64,000 bases of DNA from the NCBI GenBank assembly GCA_905220665.1, contig CAJNAR010000150.1, positions 434,001 through 498,000 on the forward strand, given 5' to 3'. The notes under the pieces were generated by a model, which saw only the letters and a program-made list of their open reading frames with translations, did no database searches and was not told where the DNA came from. The position numbers were made by a program, and so were the translations under genes. Positions 1 to 11,200 of this stretch are shown piece after piece (positions within the stretch are counted from its first letter, which is position 1; each line of letters starts with the position of its first letter). Origin of the DNA: Albugo candida (Eukaryota; Oomycota; Peronosporomycetes; Albuginales; Albuginaceae).

Positions 1-2
1 CT

Positions 3-125
3 TGCGATGCGAATGAAGCAAAGTGTCGAATGCTAGCCGTACTAAGGGATATGATTGGACAAGAGATGCATACAACTACGGTGGCGATCGAGCACGCCGA
101 CCTTTTTGTGCACATTAATGAATAA
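3..125 (+). CDS. C-terminal fragment, possibly a cation diffusion facilitator (zinc transporter)
   Basis: An open frame enters from the left edge and stops at 123-125, leaving 40 residues. The end contains a DMIGQEMHTTTVAIEHAD stretch. A short amphipathic strand carrying His-Thr-Thr and an I-E pair resembles the cytoplasmic C-terminal domain of CDF-type metal transporters, where an HxTxQxE-like strand is common. Only the tail is present, so the family call is a guess from one motif; it could equally be another protein. The 200 bases that follow hold no gene and separate it from the epimerase. Confidence 0.4.
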   Translation, partial: CDANEAKCRMLAVLRDMIGQEMHTTTVAIEHADLFVHINE

Positions 126-324
126 CAGATACTATGATGGTATATGTAAAATTATGTGTTGAAAGCTAGCTGTCTATCAGCACTTCTCTGATATCTTACG
201 ACTGTTTGATGACATTGCTACGACGATGGAGTGATTCCCATTTTCTGGCTGGTAATTGATTTAAAGTATGGCGGGATATTAAGTGTGAGGATATAATTGG
301 TTGCAATTTTATTAGGACTTTAGA

Positions 325-1946
325 ATGAGCGACAGCGAAGTGTCCAAACCGCGCATAGTGGTCTTAGGTGGTGCAGGAATGCTGGGAAGGAATTTTGTCA
401 AATATTGCATAGATAACGATATGTGCTCGTACATTAGAGTTGCAGACAAAACGCTACCTGCAATTGCTTATTTCAATGAGATGCACAAAGCGGCGTTTGA
501 AGATGAGCGTGTCGACTTTGTACAGGCTGACCTCACACGAGAAGCACACATCGAACGAGCCTATAACTCCGAGAAGGGTCCGTATGACTATGTTTTTAAT
601 ATGGCCGGTGAAACAAAAAGTGGCTTATCGGACGCCATTTATGCATCAAAGGTATGAGTCCCTGTTCGTTTGTTGTACCACTAGATTTACCTGTGTATGC
701 AATTCTTATCAGTGCCGAGATTTATCGGTGAAATGCGGTAAGCATTCAATTTACTCTGATGCAATTGTAACTTGATCCCTCCCTTACTAAGCTTTGTGAT
801 ATGTTGTAGCCACGATGGCTCAGACGCTTGATTTGAAGCGGTATATTGAGGTTTCAACAGCTTTTGTTTACAAAGGCGAGAAGAAAAATCCTGCTACAGA
901 AGTGTCCGATTTGCAGCCGTGGACTCGTCAAGCCAGATACAAGCTGGAGGTGAATCAGAATAGTTTAACAGGGAAACTATCCTTTTGGCCCACTGATTGA
1001 TTGGCTTCAAGTAGGCAGAAGAAGAAATACGAAAATTAGCGGATATCAAGCTCGTGATTGTACGGCCTGCGATTGTGTATGGGCCGGCCGACTTTTCTGG
1101 CCTTATGCCACGTATCGTTTGTGCGGCATCGTAAGCCTATTTTACAGCAATTTTGGATGTTATTAGAAAATTCTGTAACCTTCCATTCAGATATGTCAAA
1201 CTTGAGGAAAAGATGAAGCTTCTTTGGAAAGAAGATATGCGCGTGAATACTGTGAGTCACAGCATAGCTATATTTTTATCGCGTAATCTCTCAAATTCAA
1301 TGTCTACATGCAGGTTCACGTCCACGACGTGTGTAGAGCTATGTGGCATCTCACGGAAGCAGGTACTGATGGTGCAATATACAATCTGGCTGATAAAAAC
1401 GACACTAGTAAGCACACGACTTGGAATCACTCTAATCACCCTATATGACACATGCCTTCGATATGTAGATCAGTGCAAAATAAATCTGATACTGCAGGAA
1501 ATATTTGGCATTGAGACAGGATTCCATGGAAAGTTACTATCTGGGCTTGCACGTGTTCGTCTCCCAGAAGTCGTCAACGATGCTAACGATAAACACATGC
1601 GTCCGTGGTCAGAGCTATGCATGGTATGTGTGGATCGATCTCTTGATGCTTGCGTTGTGCATCTTACGTATGATCGGAATCTGTTCTAGGAGCATGGTGT
1701 GACGAACACACCGCTTACACCGTACATTGACAAGGAACTTTTACAGCATACTCCCCTACATATAGACGGAAGTGCAATCGAACGAGAGACTGGATTCGAA
1801 TACACGCATCCAAATGTAAGCACTCAGCCTAACGATGTCGGAAGTCACATTTTCACAACTCTTCTATTTAGGTCGAAACGGATGAAATTCGCGACATTGT
1901 GCAACAGATGATTGACCAGAAAATATTTCCTCCAATACTTTGCTGA
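325..1946 (+). CDS. NAD(P)-dependent epimerase/dehydratase (extended/atypical SDR), nine exons
   Basis: Nine exons join in frame: 325-651, 713-737, 810-949, 1015-1130, 1191-1251, 1314-1407, 1469-1623, 1690-1815, 1872-1946. All introns are GT-AG and 53-72 nt; the sum is 1119 nt, or 372 residues. The N-terminus has a Rossmann nucleotide-binding loop (VVLGGAGMLGRNF, about residues 13-25), an acidic residue after strand 2 and an NMAGET stretch typical of SDR enzymes. Later exons give STAFVY, ARYKLEAEEE (active-site Tyr-Lys region) and RPAIVYGPADFSGLMPR, the usual epimerase substrate-loop order. The family oxidises, reduces or epimerises nucleotide-sugar or steroid-like substrates; the substrate here is not visible. 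No signal peptide is seen, so probably cytosolic. Confidence 0.88.
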
Positions 1947-2278
1947 ATACAAAGTCATACAGCGCATCTCACGATGAGATATTTTATTCCTTGTCACAGT
2001 TCCAATTCGATCAGAGTCGTTTCTGATGCCATACTATCAATCCGACCCGCTGTATACTGGCAGCGTCCATCTCGTCAATACAGCAAAGACATTATCACAA
2101 GAATGATTGCTTGATCGTGGAGACAATGCACAAATAGTGTTACTATCTTGCAGCTTCATAGACCAAATTGTGTCCATGTAACGAGCAATTACGTATATCT
2201 AGGTTGCATTCGCTTGTGTGTGAATGCATCGCGTCAGATTTTGCTCCAATCACTATCGCATTGTCGAAAAGTTGACAA
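1947..2278. other. intergenic stretch, about 330 nt
   Basis: It lies between the stop of the epimerase and the first ATG of the phosphoesterase, both on the plus strand. I see no open frame with family features, no RNA gene and no repeat. It must hold the 3' end of one transcript and the promoter of the next. Confidence 0.5.
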
Positions 2279-3803
2279 ATGTCTCTATCTTCTCTAATCT
2301 CAAATTCTCGCAATCGCAATGCGAGTCGGATGTCAATATCTAAGCTGATTTTTATCACTGATGTAGAAGGGAACTGGAGGTATATGGAGAGACTTTTGCA
2401 AATCTCAAAATCTTTTTATCTAGACAAAACCACCCAAGAATTTGCATTAGCCGATGATTCGATGCTCGTCTACGGTGGTGATGCGGGTGATAAAGGGATA
2501 CACACATTGCGCGTATATGCTAAACTAGTTCAGCTGAAGAAAGTGTATCCCGATCGTGTTATTCTGCTCGCTGGTAATCGAGATATTAATAAGATGCGGT
2601 TGATTTCCGAGCTTGTAGATAATAGAGAAATGAATCTAAACTACATGGCAAAAGGTGTGTATGTATGGAACGAGAGCACTTATCTCAACAAAGCTGATGA
2701 TAGAGATTCTCGAGGGACCAATTTGGGTACCTGCTGATAAGCGATTGTCATTACGCAGCTATCTTGAAAGACAAAGCAAAATTCACCATAGCGAGCAAGG
2801 ACTGGACGCCTCTCAGTGGACACCGAAGGATCTAGAAGGTGTCAATACTAAAGTGAATCGACTGAAATGGATGCTGAATTACACGATGGGGTCTCAGGGA
2901 GATTTCGATCGTCGTCGCCAGGAATTAGCAGAAATGAATGAGAAAGCACCTCACTTGATATCGGATGAGCAAGTATTGCAATCGTATTTGGAGAGTGTGT
3001 CTCCGAATGGAATAATTCGTCAGTATTTATCACTTGCTCAACTAGCTTTCATCTGCAAGGAATCACTGTTCGTGCACGGAGGAATTGTCAACGGTGAAAA
3101 TAACAATAACAATTCATTTTCGGCGTTGGAATTCACACCCCAAGGATTAAAAACCTTCAGCTCAATCCATGCTTGGGCTCAAGCACTCAATGATTGGTAT
3201 CGTGCTCAAATCACGGATTGGGTCGTTTGTCCATTTTGGAGTGAAGATCATGGAACACGTGGTGGGAATCATCTCATGACATATGCTCTACCCGACTACC
3301 ATCCCATCAGCGTAGTAATGGGAAGGCATTTAAATGCATCCGGCATGCCAGTGCAACTACCATATAGTGTTGCGAAGAAACTAGCAGACAATGGGATCAA
3401 GAGGCTGATAGTAGGTCATACCCCACATGGTAATTGTCCAACTGTGATTCCACAAACGGATGACACATCCTTCCAGCATGTCATTATGGCAGATACAAGT
3501 TACAGTGACATGAAAGCGGAAGATAATCGTGGGGCTGCCGCATCAGAAATCGTTGTTGTAGACGTGACAACTCATCATGGTACGATTGTCAATGTTCATG
3601 GTGTACTCGAGAATGAACGTTGCATTCGATACACGCTGGTTGAATCATCCTTGGTCGGCAGAGCCCTGAAGGACCGCTCCATGATCAAAGCCAAGATTGA
3701 GTCGGAATCGGCACCAGAGTATTTATCTTTTTCAGTGAAAAACAGATTTGACTTTCACTACGCTGTAAAATCGGGCAAGGATGTTGAAGAAGAGCTTACA
3801 TAA
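2279..3803 (+). CDS. calcineurin-like metallophosphoesterase with altered metal-site motifs
   Basis: The reading frame changes at 2654, but a 49-nt GT-AG intron (2655-2703) restores it. Exons 2279-2654 and 2704-3803 give 491 residues with LEGPIWVPADKR across the joint. Metallophosphoesterase blocks appear in order: ITDVEGNW, GGDAGDKG, LLAGNRDINK, FVHGG and VGHTPHG. The family binds two metals with DxH, GDxxD, GNH(D/E) and GHxH; here the first block is DxE and the third is GNRD. Similar phosphatase-like proteins with GNRD occur in protists such as kinetoplastids (recalled, not searched). The fold assignment is firm; catalytic competence and substrate are not. No signal or membrane segment is seen. 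It is convergent with the next gene, with 136 nt between the stops. Confidence 0.85.
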
Positions 3804-3939
3804 GCGTTTAGGATACGATGCCGCTCTACCAACGTCTTGACGCAGTTTCCTGACGTGTTGATGTAAACTTGTTTTCATTCAATTTATCTCACGAATTACA
3901 GTCTGTCTCAATCGCATATCTTGGCAGAGTAAAATCTAC

Positions 3940-5361
3940 TCACACTTGACGTTTTCCTTGCTTTTTCTCAGTATACTTGAAGTGAATAATTTTGTTGGTC
4001 ATCAAGGTCAGTGCAATGACCACAGACATGATGCCGCTAAGTATACCAAGCAAGGGAATGAATTCGAAAGCTTCATTGGCATACACTTCTTCCAAAAATG
4101 CATGAATTCTGTTGTCATTTGGATGTGTTGTTGCTCTCGAGTGCTTTCTGCTTCGTAGATGCTCTTCTTCTTTCAATGGAGGAGGTATTATGGATCTATC
4201 ATATGTGCAATCATCACCAACATAATTACTCAGGGTAGTGGAGTATTCTTCCACTGGTAATTCCCAAGGAGCAGGTTTTGGAAGTAATTGCTGCATGAAT
4301 TGTTGTATAATACGTGAAGTCTCGTCATCATCGAATGCATCATTTAGAGCCAGTAACACTTCTGGTACACGATTGTCCAGAATACTTTCCAAGTACCGCT
4401 CCAGCTGTTGCTGCGACATTTCACTCCCTCGCAGATATTTGTAGTCTTCTGATTCCAATATCGGGTTCCACTCGTAAGGGATATTCAGCAATTTGCTCCC
4501 TTCTTCCTGCATGTATATATGATGCAGCAGAGGGATATTGACATCGCTTGCATTTCGTTCTTGATGCGATAATGTCTGATTCAAAATCTTCCCAAATTTA
4601 GTGTGCAGATTTTTAAAAGCTTCACGAGAGTATACATACGGAGCATGCTTGATAAAATTGTACACATGTTGTCCTCCATAATGTGCATCAGTCAGAGCCA
4701 CAGTCTTTCGCACACTTGATAACCAGACGCTGCGATGCGGGTCCGTCACGTGTCGAATGGAATCCATTTCGGAAAAAAAGCGTATTCCTCCACCGCATGT
4801 AAAAAGCCGATGTGGACTAATAGATTTCACGTACAAATAGTCATCATTCATGTGTAGGAATATATCGCTCAAACTAGGAATCTTATACAGATATTGCTCA
4901 ATCACATTTGTATCGAAATTGGGCAAAACCAGGTTTGCAGAGTCCTTGGGGAGAAGATCATCTTGGTCAATGATACGGATCCGCGGATTCGAGCGATCCA
5001 GCCAGGCAGGAATTTGACCCGGAGTCACAATGAAGATTGGTCCATCCAGAAATGACGCAAATGTATGCAAAGAACGCAAAGAGTATTTCAATTCACCGAA
5101 ATCTTGGCCTCTCTCCGGCCGCAAATGATTATCCTCGCGGCGTTTTTTGTAACAGACTTCCGATTTATTGACCCACGTGTAAACGATTGCGCTGAGGCGT
5201 AAGCTGTCGTAGTTCGCGATATCGCACTCGAAAGAATCGGAACTTTCCAGAAATGCAGATGATGCCACGTCAGCTATCAGTATTGGAGGATTATCTTTCA
5301 GGAAATATAGAAGGGTACACAAGCTGATACAGCTTGCGAGTAGAGCGTAAAGGTTTCGCAT
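3940..5361 (-). CDS. Stealth-family glycosyl-phosphotransferase (GNPTAB-like), membrane protein
   Basis: A single-exon, 473-residue protein. A hydrophobic N-terminus (about residues 4-20) is a signal anchor and a second membrane helix lies near residues 436-458, so the catalytic part should be lumenal. The four Stealth conserved regions are recognisable: VYTWVN (60-65), ELKYSLRS followed by IFIVTPGQIPAWL (90-121), LPNFDTNVIE (146-155) with MNDD (171-174), and a later His-rich PLLHHIYMQEEG. The family, which includes the human GlcNAc-1-phosphotransferase alpha/beta subunit and microbial capsule enzymes, moves sugar-1-phosphate from a nucleotide donor to a sugar. Golgi phosphoglycan or lysosomal-enzyme tagging is plausible. 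It is the intact member of a local pair with the gene at 6569-7924. Confidence 0.87.
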   Translation of the reverse strand: MRNLYALLASCISLCTLLYFLKDNPPILIADVASSAFLESSDSFECDIANYDSLRLSAIVYTWVNKSEVCYKKRREDNHLRPERGQDFGELKYSLRSLHTFASFLDGPIFIVTPGQIPAWLDRSNPRIRIIDQDDLLPKDSANLVLPNFDTNVIEQYLYKIPSLSDIFLHMNDDYLYVKSISPHRLFTCGGGIRFFSEMDSIRHVTDPHRSVWLSSVRKTVALTDAHYGGQHVYNFIKHAPYVYSREAFKNLHTKFGKILNQTLSHQERNASDVNIPLLHHIYMQEEGSKLLNIPYEWNPILESEDYKYLRGSEMSQQQLERYLESILDNRVPEVLLALNDAFDDDETSRIIQQFMQQLLPKPAPWELPVEEYSTTLSNYVGDDCTYDRSIIPPPLKEEEHLRSRKHSRATTHPNDNRIHAFLEEVYANEAFEFIPLLGILSGIMSVVIALTLMTNKIIHFKYTEKKQGKRQV

Positions 5362-5441
5362 CTGTTTTGAAATTGATGGAAATAGGGCAAGATGAAAATC
5401 ATTTACATAATATTTGGCAAGAAATCAAAATATACAGTTGG

Positions 5442-6365
5442 CTAAATCTCTCCCATCAAAGCATTGACCACTTGCTGGACGTCGCCTTTAAGCTGCTCCA
5501 ACAGTTCGTACGCTCGAGCATCTTCGATGCTTGGAAGCACGCTTTGAACAACCGCAACCTCGCTCGCCCATTGCTTTTCTTCGATCACATGTGCGGTATC
5601 AGTCGCTGCTTTTTCGGATTGAACATCAACGTCCTCGGCTCCAAGTGCTCGTCCTGCGGCTGCTTCCGCTGGGATTTCAGCAACTTTCTCCCAATCGCTC
5701 TCATCATTGCTATCCTGTTTAGTGAAGGGTTTGTCGCTTTGAAGCTCCTCTGAATCTTCTGCTCTTGCAGCTTGAGCATTCTTGCCCACAATATCTTGAG
5801 CGTACGAGCTAATGCTTTCGGCAACAGAACTCAATCTCTCTGCGGTTTCTTTCAGCACTTGATCAAAACTAATTTCTTGCATGTTTTGGCGGGCCATGAT
5901 GATTGATTCACGGGCACCATCAGCGACCTGTTTGACGGCGACTCTTGTATGGGCAACACCATTATGGGCCTTTTGTGCCCATTCCTCGTTCTTGACCTTA
6001 TCCATTGCTATGTTTAATGTTTCCATAAGTTTATCAATGGCTTTAAGAATTGGTTCAGCCACACTTTCTTGGAAAACAGCCTGATGGCGCAAAATCGCAT
6101 TAAATCGAAGCACCTTCGAGTCGGTCGTCTCCCCATTAGTATGCAATTGACGTGCTTCGTCGAATTCAGCATCGGTGACAACATTCAGATAGTCGCCTTC
6201 GGAGTCTTTGTATTGAATAATGTACGCTCCTGGGGATAATTTAAACGTTCTTATGAACGCATTATGCAACTCCTCGAGAGTTAATGCTTCCAAATTGATT
6301 CGAATACGATGAACCTCCCCCTTAAAAACCAATTTTAGTGGAGCAGTAGATGCAGCTATCGACAT
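5442..6365 (-). CDS. PB1 domain protein with LIR-like motif and C-terminal UBA/CUE-like domain
   Basis: A single exon of 307 residues. Residues 9-92 form a PB1 domain with a basic first strand (LKLVFKGEVHRIRI) and the acidic OPCA loop (KDSEGDYLNVVTDAEFDEA), so it could pair head to tail. Residues 97-190 are helical. An acidic patch ends in DESDWEKV (222-228), a good W-x-x-V LC3/ATG8-interacting motif. Residues about 266-306 (VLPSIEDARAYELL, GDVQQVVNALM) look like a three-helix UBA or CUE ubiquitin-binding domain. PB1, LIR and UBA in that order is the plan of p62/NBR1 autophagy receptors, although ZZ and FW domains are absent. PB1 is solid, LIR and UBA/CUE are by eye, and the receptor role is inference. 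It sits between the two Stealth genes on the same strand. Confidence 0.8.
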   Translation of the reverse strand: MSIAASTAPLKLVFKGEVHRIRINLEALTLEELHNAFIRTFKLSPGAYIIQYKDSEGDYLNVVTDAEFDEARQLHTNGETTDSKVLRFNAILRHQAVFQESVAEPILKAIDKLMETLNIAMDKVKNEEWAQKAHNGVAHTRVAVKQVADGARESIIMARQNMQEISFDQVLKETAERLSSVAESISSYAQDIVGKNAQAARAEDSEELQSDKPFTKQDSNDESDWEKVAEIPAEAAAGRALGAEDVDVQSEKAATDTAHVIEEKQWASEVAVVQSVLPSIEDARAYELLEQLKGDVQQVVNALMGEI

Positions 6366-6568
6366 GGTTGTGTTCGTGGGTAAGAAAAATAATGAGTTAT
6401 GTAGTAGAAGGGCGGATAGAACAAAGCCTTTCCAGTCAGCCGGGTCTCATACAGGCCACCTCACACTATCGATTTCTTGAAACCCTACCTGCCCCCCCTG
6501 TCGTGGCTACAATCAATCGATAGGAATTTCGCATACAGCTCAACTGAATTATGATTTCATAGTTGAGA

Positions 6569-7924
6569 TTATGCTCGAAGTCTCGGTTGTTTGACTGTGG
6601 CCGCACTCAACTGAAGAAATATGAGAAAGAATATGTACAGAATCAGTAATCCAATGCTCGTAGTCAGTGCACGTCGACTAGTTTGAAAGAAGGAAAGCAT
6701 AGTCTCCTGCAAGTCTTTGTGCTCGACAAAAGTTCCCGTCTTTTTCGACTGTGTGACTAAGAACTGATGAATGACGTTGCAATCTGTCGGATTGATTGAT
6801 GTTTGATTGCGAGCTGCTTCATCTGGACGCTCCATCTGAGTCGCGTGGGGGTACAAAGTACTTAGTAACTTGATGGTCGCGTTTCTATCGGAATTGTCAT
6901 TTAATGCGAGAAATGTATGCCTGACGCCCGAGCTTCCCAAATCTCCAATTTGGTGGCTCGCTGATGGGTAGAGTACCTTGTAATTCATCCATTCCTCTAG
7001 AGTGAGTAATGTAAAGTCAATCTCAAGCTCTTGGTTCCCTTGATGGAGCATATAATAATGGTGAAGTAGCGGTAGAACCAAGTCATCTCCTTTACGGCTC
7101 TGTTGACGCAAAAAGTCGCCGAAAATGTCATTCACTCGATACATTGCGCGACGACTGTACATGCGTGGGGCATTTTTGAGAACGTATACTTTCCGCGTTC
7201 GCCCCCACTGTTTCCCAACTTCCATCTGTGTACGGATTGTGGATTTCGACAAGAATCCAAGCTGGGTTTTGTAGTGTTTGTATGGCAGCAGATTCGCCGT
7301 AATGGCAAGCGGTCTGATACCTCCATTGCAGGTGAAGAGATCGTGAGGGTCCGTGGCATTGAGAAATAAAAAGTCTCCATTCATATGTATGTAAAATTCC
7401 GATAGACCAGGAATCCGATGCAAATACTGTTCGACCACGGCGCTATGCATACCCTGAAGCAGGTCATCCTGATTGATCAGTTGGATACGAGGGTGACGTG
7501 TATTCAGCCAGCGTGGGAGATGGAACGGAGTCACGATATAAATCCTACCCAGAAACCACGGCATCGATTCGGATAAGGAGCGTATCGAATGCCTCACTAT
7601 CTCATCGAATTGATCACTGGAATCATTGACCCCAATATTCCTAACAAATGTGTCGTTCTTGTCACGATAGCAGCGTGAGCTTGCGTTGGGCCAACTGTAC
7701 ACAATCGATGAACGCCGTAACTTCTCAAACGATTTGATCACACACTTGCCAGGATACATTGCTTCAAAGTCGATAGAGACCTCAGTGTACTTGGCTTTGT
7801 GCTGTATATTAAATCCGAGCCCAGGTAGGTCGAGTCGAGACACGTACATCAGTAAGCCGACGATAGACAAAAAGCCTCCACAAAATGCAGTCAACGCGAT
7901 TTTGGCAAAACTCATCGATCTCAC
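6569..7924 (-). CDS. divergent Stealth-family paralogue, probably with a degraded active site
   Basis: A single exon of 451 residues with an N-terminal membrane anchor (about 8-27) and a C-terminal membrane helix (about 424-442). It aligns along its length with the product of 3940-5361: SIVYSWPN (73-80), VRHSIRSL, RIYIVTPFHLPRWL, RIPGLSEFYIHMNGD, and LLHHYYMLHQG. The differences fall on family motifs. VYTWVN is VYSWPN, MNDD is MNGD (181-184), and the segment that holds LPxFxxxxIE in active members is shortened (DDLLQGMHSAVVEQY). The NDD acidic residues are thought to bind the donor or metal, so activity may be lost or changed. Most likely an old tandem duplicate that kept fold and topology. 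Confidence 0.82.
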   Translation of the reverse strand: MRSMSFAKIALTAFCGGFLSIVGLLMYVSRLDLPGLGFNIQHKAKYTEVSIDFEAMYPGKCVIKSFEKLRRSSIVYSWPNASSRCYRDKNDTFVRNIGVNDSSDQFDEIVRHSIRSLSESMPWFLGRIYIVTPFHLPRWLNTRHPRIQLINQDDLLQGMHSAVVEQYLHRIPGLSEFYIHMNGDFLFLNATDPHDLFTCNGGIRPLAITANLLPYKHYKTQLGFLSKSTIRTQMEVGKQWGRTRKVYVLKNAPRMYSRRAMYRVNDIFGDFLRQQSRKGDDLVLPLLHHYYMLHQGNQELEIDFTLLTLEEWMNYKVLYPSASHQIGDLGSSGVRHTFLALNDNSDRNATIKLLSTLYPHATQMERPDEAARNQTSINPTDCNVIHQFLVTQSKKTGTFVEHKDLQETMLSFFQTSRRALTTSIGLLILYIFFLIFLQLSAATVKQPRLRA

Positions 7925-8271
7925 ACGTTCAGCTCACAAAAAAACAAAAAGTGATTCTGCGCACCAGTGGAATTCTTCGCAACTATCGAATCGAAATTGT
8001 GCAACATTTTTAAGAAAATTCGCGTTCGAATTAATAATGCGTGCAACTGTCGCCTCACTGCATTTAGTGGCTCAGGTTTACGCGAGCACGAGAATGGATC
8101 CAATTTTCCAAAACCTTTATAAATGCGGAATTCTCTATGTCTTCGCTGCCATCAATTGCTCATAGGATCACATATATAGACTTCTGACCAAGCCTGTAGC
8201 ATTCTCAATACTGCCGTACCAAACGGATAGCATGCTGACCCCAGTAAATGCATCACAAATTGCCATCCAAG
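7925..8271. other. intergenic stretch, about 350 nt
   Basis: It lies upstream of the second Stealth gene and downstream of the MAP kinase stop; both genes are on the minus strand. Short open frames are present on both strands but none shows a domain or good start context. I see no RNA gene or repeat. Confidence 0.5.
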
Positions 8272-11200
8272 CTATCGAACATCAGCTCGATTCCACGTAC
8301 TAATCCCACGCTTTGGATGACTGTAATAATACTTCCCAGGAACACTTCGCGATTCGCGTTTGATCCAGCCCGGTGGAAGCTTTTCAAAATTCTCTGGATG
8401 TTGAGCTTGCTGACTAGCACGTTTTTCCATCTCTTCTGGATGGAAATAACATATTTCTTTAAACATGAGCTCTTTCAATTCTGCTTCATCCAATCCGTCC
8501 AAATCGAAATAATGAAATGGTTCGACTTGCAAACTCTCTTTTTCTTCACTGTAATACGCACTCAAATATGGATGTCGCAGAGCGTCCATGACAGAGATTC
8601 GTTTGTCGACATCAAACACGAGCATTTTCCAAAGCAAATCTACTGCTTCGGGATTCGCATTTGGGAATAAAGTCGACACATCCATCCCGGCAACAGCATG
8701 CGTCTGACTGAGTAATTGTCGGCCTTTCAATTTGTTAGCTTGGGGATTCTCAATGAAGGAGTGCTCTTCAGGGACGCCTAGAACGTTCATAATCAGCTGT
8801 AATTGATGCACGTACGTTTCTCCAGGAAATAAGGGTTTGCGTCCCAGCATTTCGGCAAAAATACAGCCTGCCGCCCACAAGTCGACACCTTCTCCATAGG
8901 TGCTTCCAAGCAATAACTCGGGTGCGCGATACCATCGAGTCACAACGTATTCTGTCATTCCAACATCGTCCCATTCCTTTGTGCGTGCCAATCCAAAATC
9001 ACAGATTTTCAGTTGGCAATCGGAATTAATCAATAAATTACTTGGCTTTAAATCTCGATGAAGAACTCCCGCCTTGTGCATATGACTCAGACCGCTCAGT
9101 ATTTGGTAGAGGAAATATCGAATGTGATCATCCAAAAGGATTTCTTTGGAGTAAATGATGCGATGTAGATCCATTTCCATGAGGTCGATAGTCATATACA
9201 CATCGCGAAAGTCCGTATACGACGGCGGTGGGATCAGATCCATCAAGCTCAAGATATTCTCATGCATCATATGACGGATCAGTCGGACTTCACGAAGTAT
9301 CTGCTTCAATTGGTGAAGATGCCAAATGCAGTCAATCACTTTTTTGATAGCCACATTTCCACCAGTAAGTGTATTTGTCGCAGCAATTACAATCCCATAA
9401 GCTCCTCGACCGCAAACTTTAATCAGCTGATAATGGCGAGGAATAGTAAATGGAGCTCCACAGACGATAAAAGTGTGCATCGCGTCGTTGTCTTTGCAGA
9501 CAATCGAGTCGATCGATGGTTTCATTGGAGACGGGAAGCGTTGATGAACAGTGGAAGTCTTTGTTGCATTCACACAACCGGCTGAATGCGAGCGTTGTTC
9601 ATTTGCTTCCGGAGATAGTCGAACATGCGCCCATCCGTGTCGTCTTTGGCTGCTGGATTGACTAGTTGTGCTTTTGGGGTTGGGCTGATACTCCATATTG
9701 GCTGACACTCCATCCAAAGTATGGCTGAGACTTCTATTTTCTCTTGAATCCTCCCTCTCATCATCGACTGGCACCGATCGATTGCTGCTTGGACGCCATT
9801 GTAACGCGTACGATCCTGTAGTTGTCAAACATGAATCCGACGCACAAGTATTCGGTTTGTACTCATCTATCTGACGATCGTGTTCCCAGGAATTCGGCTC
9901 GAGCTGATTCTCAGTGAGCGGGCTGCACACTTGTGGAGAAACCTTGACACCTGATCCACCGGGCGATACTGACCGACATGAGATTCCGAGTAAGATTTTA
10001 CCGCAGTATTCCCCCTTGGTATTACTCAGCGTGTACCATCGACTATCGGAAGCGATCGCGATTTCCTCATCTCTTTTGGAAAGGTTTCGAGCTGACATCA
10101 GATATCGAGCGATATTCACAGTGGCTTGGGCTACTTTTCCATCCGATCCCGATACAGCTATCCCAAGCTTCACACGTCCGTGGTCGACCAACTCAATCAG
10201 CAGGGAGCATGTTCCAATGACATCTGAAAATGGTAGCATGATCATGTGGTTCCATAAAGGATTGGTCGTTTCTATCTCAAAGTCACCCAAATCTCGCGGT
10301 GGGCCGGTCATATTGTGGAATTGATCCGTATGGGCTCCAGAAGTATGGTTAGACGACTCGTAGGATGGTAAGCTGTTTGCAGCAGTGGCTGCAGCCGCAT
10401 GCAGTAAATTGATTCCGGTGTTCAGTTTTCGCGTCAAACTCACCGGAACAGCGATTCCAGCAATCATAGTCGATCCAGTACCGGAAATTCGATGTGCATC
10501 GCAGATTCCACGAACGCGTTGTTCTTTTTCTCCATGGATGACCGATAAGCGCACTCTTGGAGATTTGATGGGTCTTTTTTGTGTGGAGCCCGTTTTGATT
10601 CCATTCCCTTGCATGACACGTACAACCAGCACTCCATGTTTTCCATGTTCCGCATCCACTTCATTGAAATCCTGTGGCAATTTTAACGTCGTTGCTGCTC
10701 CAGGGACCTTGAATACTGCTGACGCAGCGACTACATCGCCGTTGATCTCGAATCGCGTCAGTTTTCCATTTTCAGAAAATGTGAACTTATGGACCCAATT
10801 TTGAATGAATTTCCGTCGATCTTTTTGGTTCTCCATTTCTTCTTTCCCGGAAGCCACTGCGATAGAGTTTTCCACGCTGAGTCCTCCAATCTTGAAATTG
10901 GTCCAGGTCGTGTGTTTCGCAAACTCATTCATAAAGGTGACGACACCCTCGTGACCTCGATACGCGCCATGGAAGGGAACCGAAGGTGGGTAATTGGAGC
11001 AGAAAATGACATCTTTATCCAAGAGACGAAAGAATCGGGTAAATACTTGCTCGGATGGAGGTGGGAGCGTCACAGCCATATCGCCGTCAGTTCTCCAGCT
11101 CCCATAATACGCTGTATATAGCACCACCAACATGGCGTAAAACTCCTCCATATCGAGCGGTGTCACTGGCAAACCGGGTAATGCGACGAGTGCTTCGAGA

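Noticed and set aside
2655..2737. Apparent frameshift in the phosphoesterase gene
   Set aside because: A 49-nt GT-AG intron (2655-2703) restores the frame and yields the expected WVPADKR block, so no frameshift is needed.
7103..7380. Overlapping frames inside the second Stealth gene
   Set aside because: Shadows of the coding frame; no domain, no start signal.
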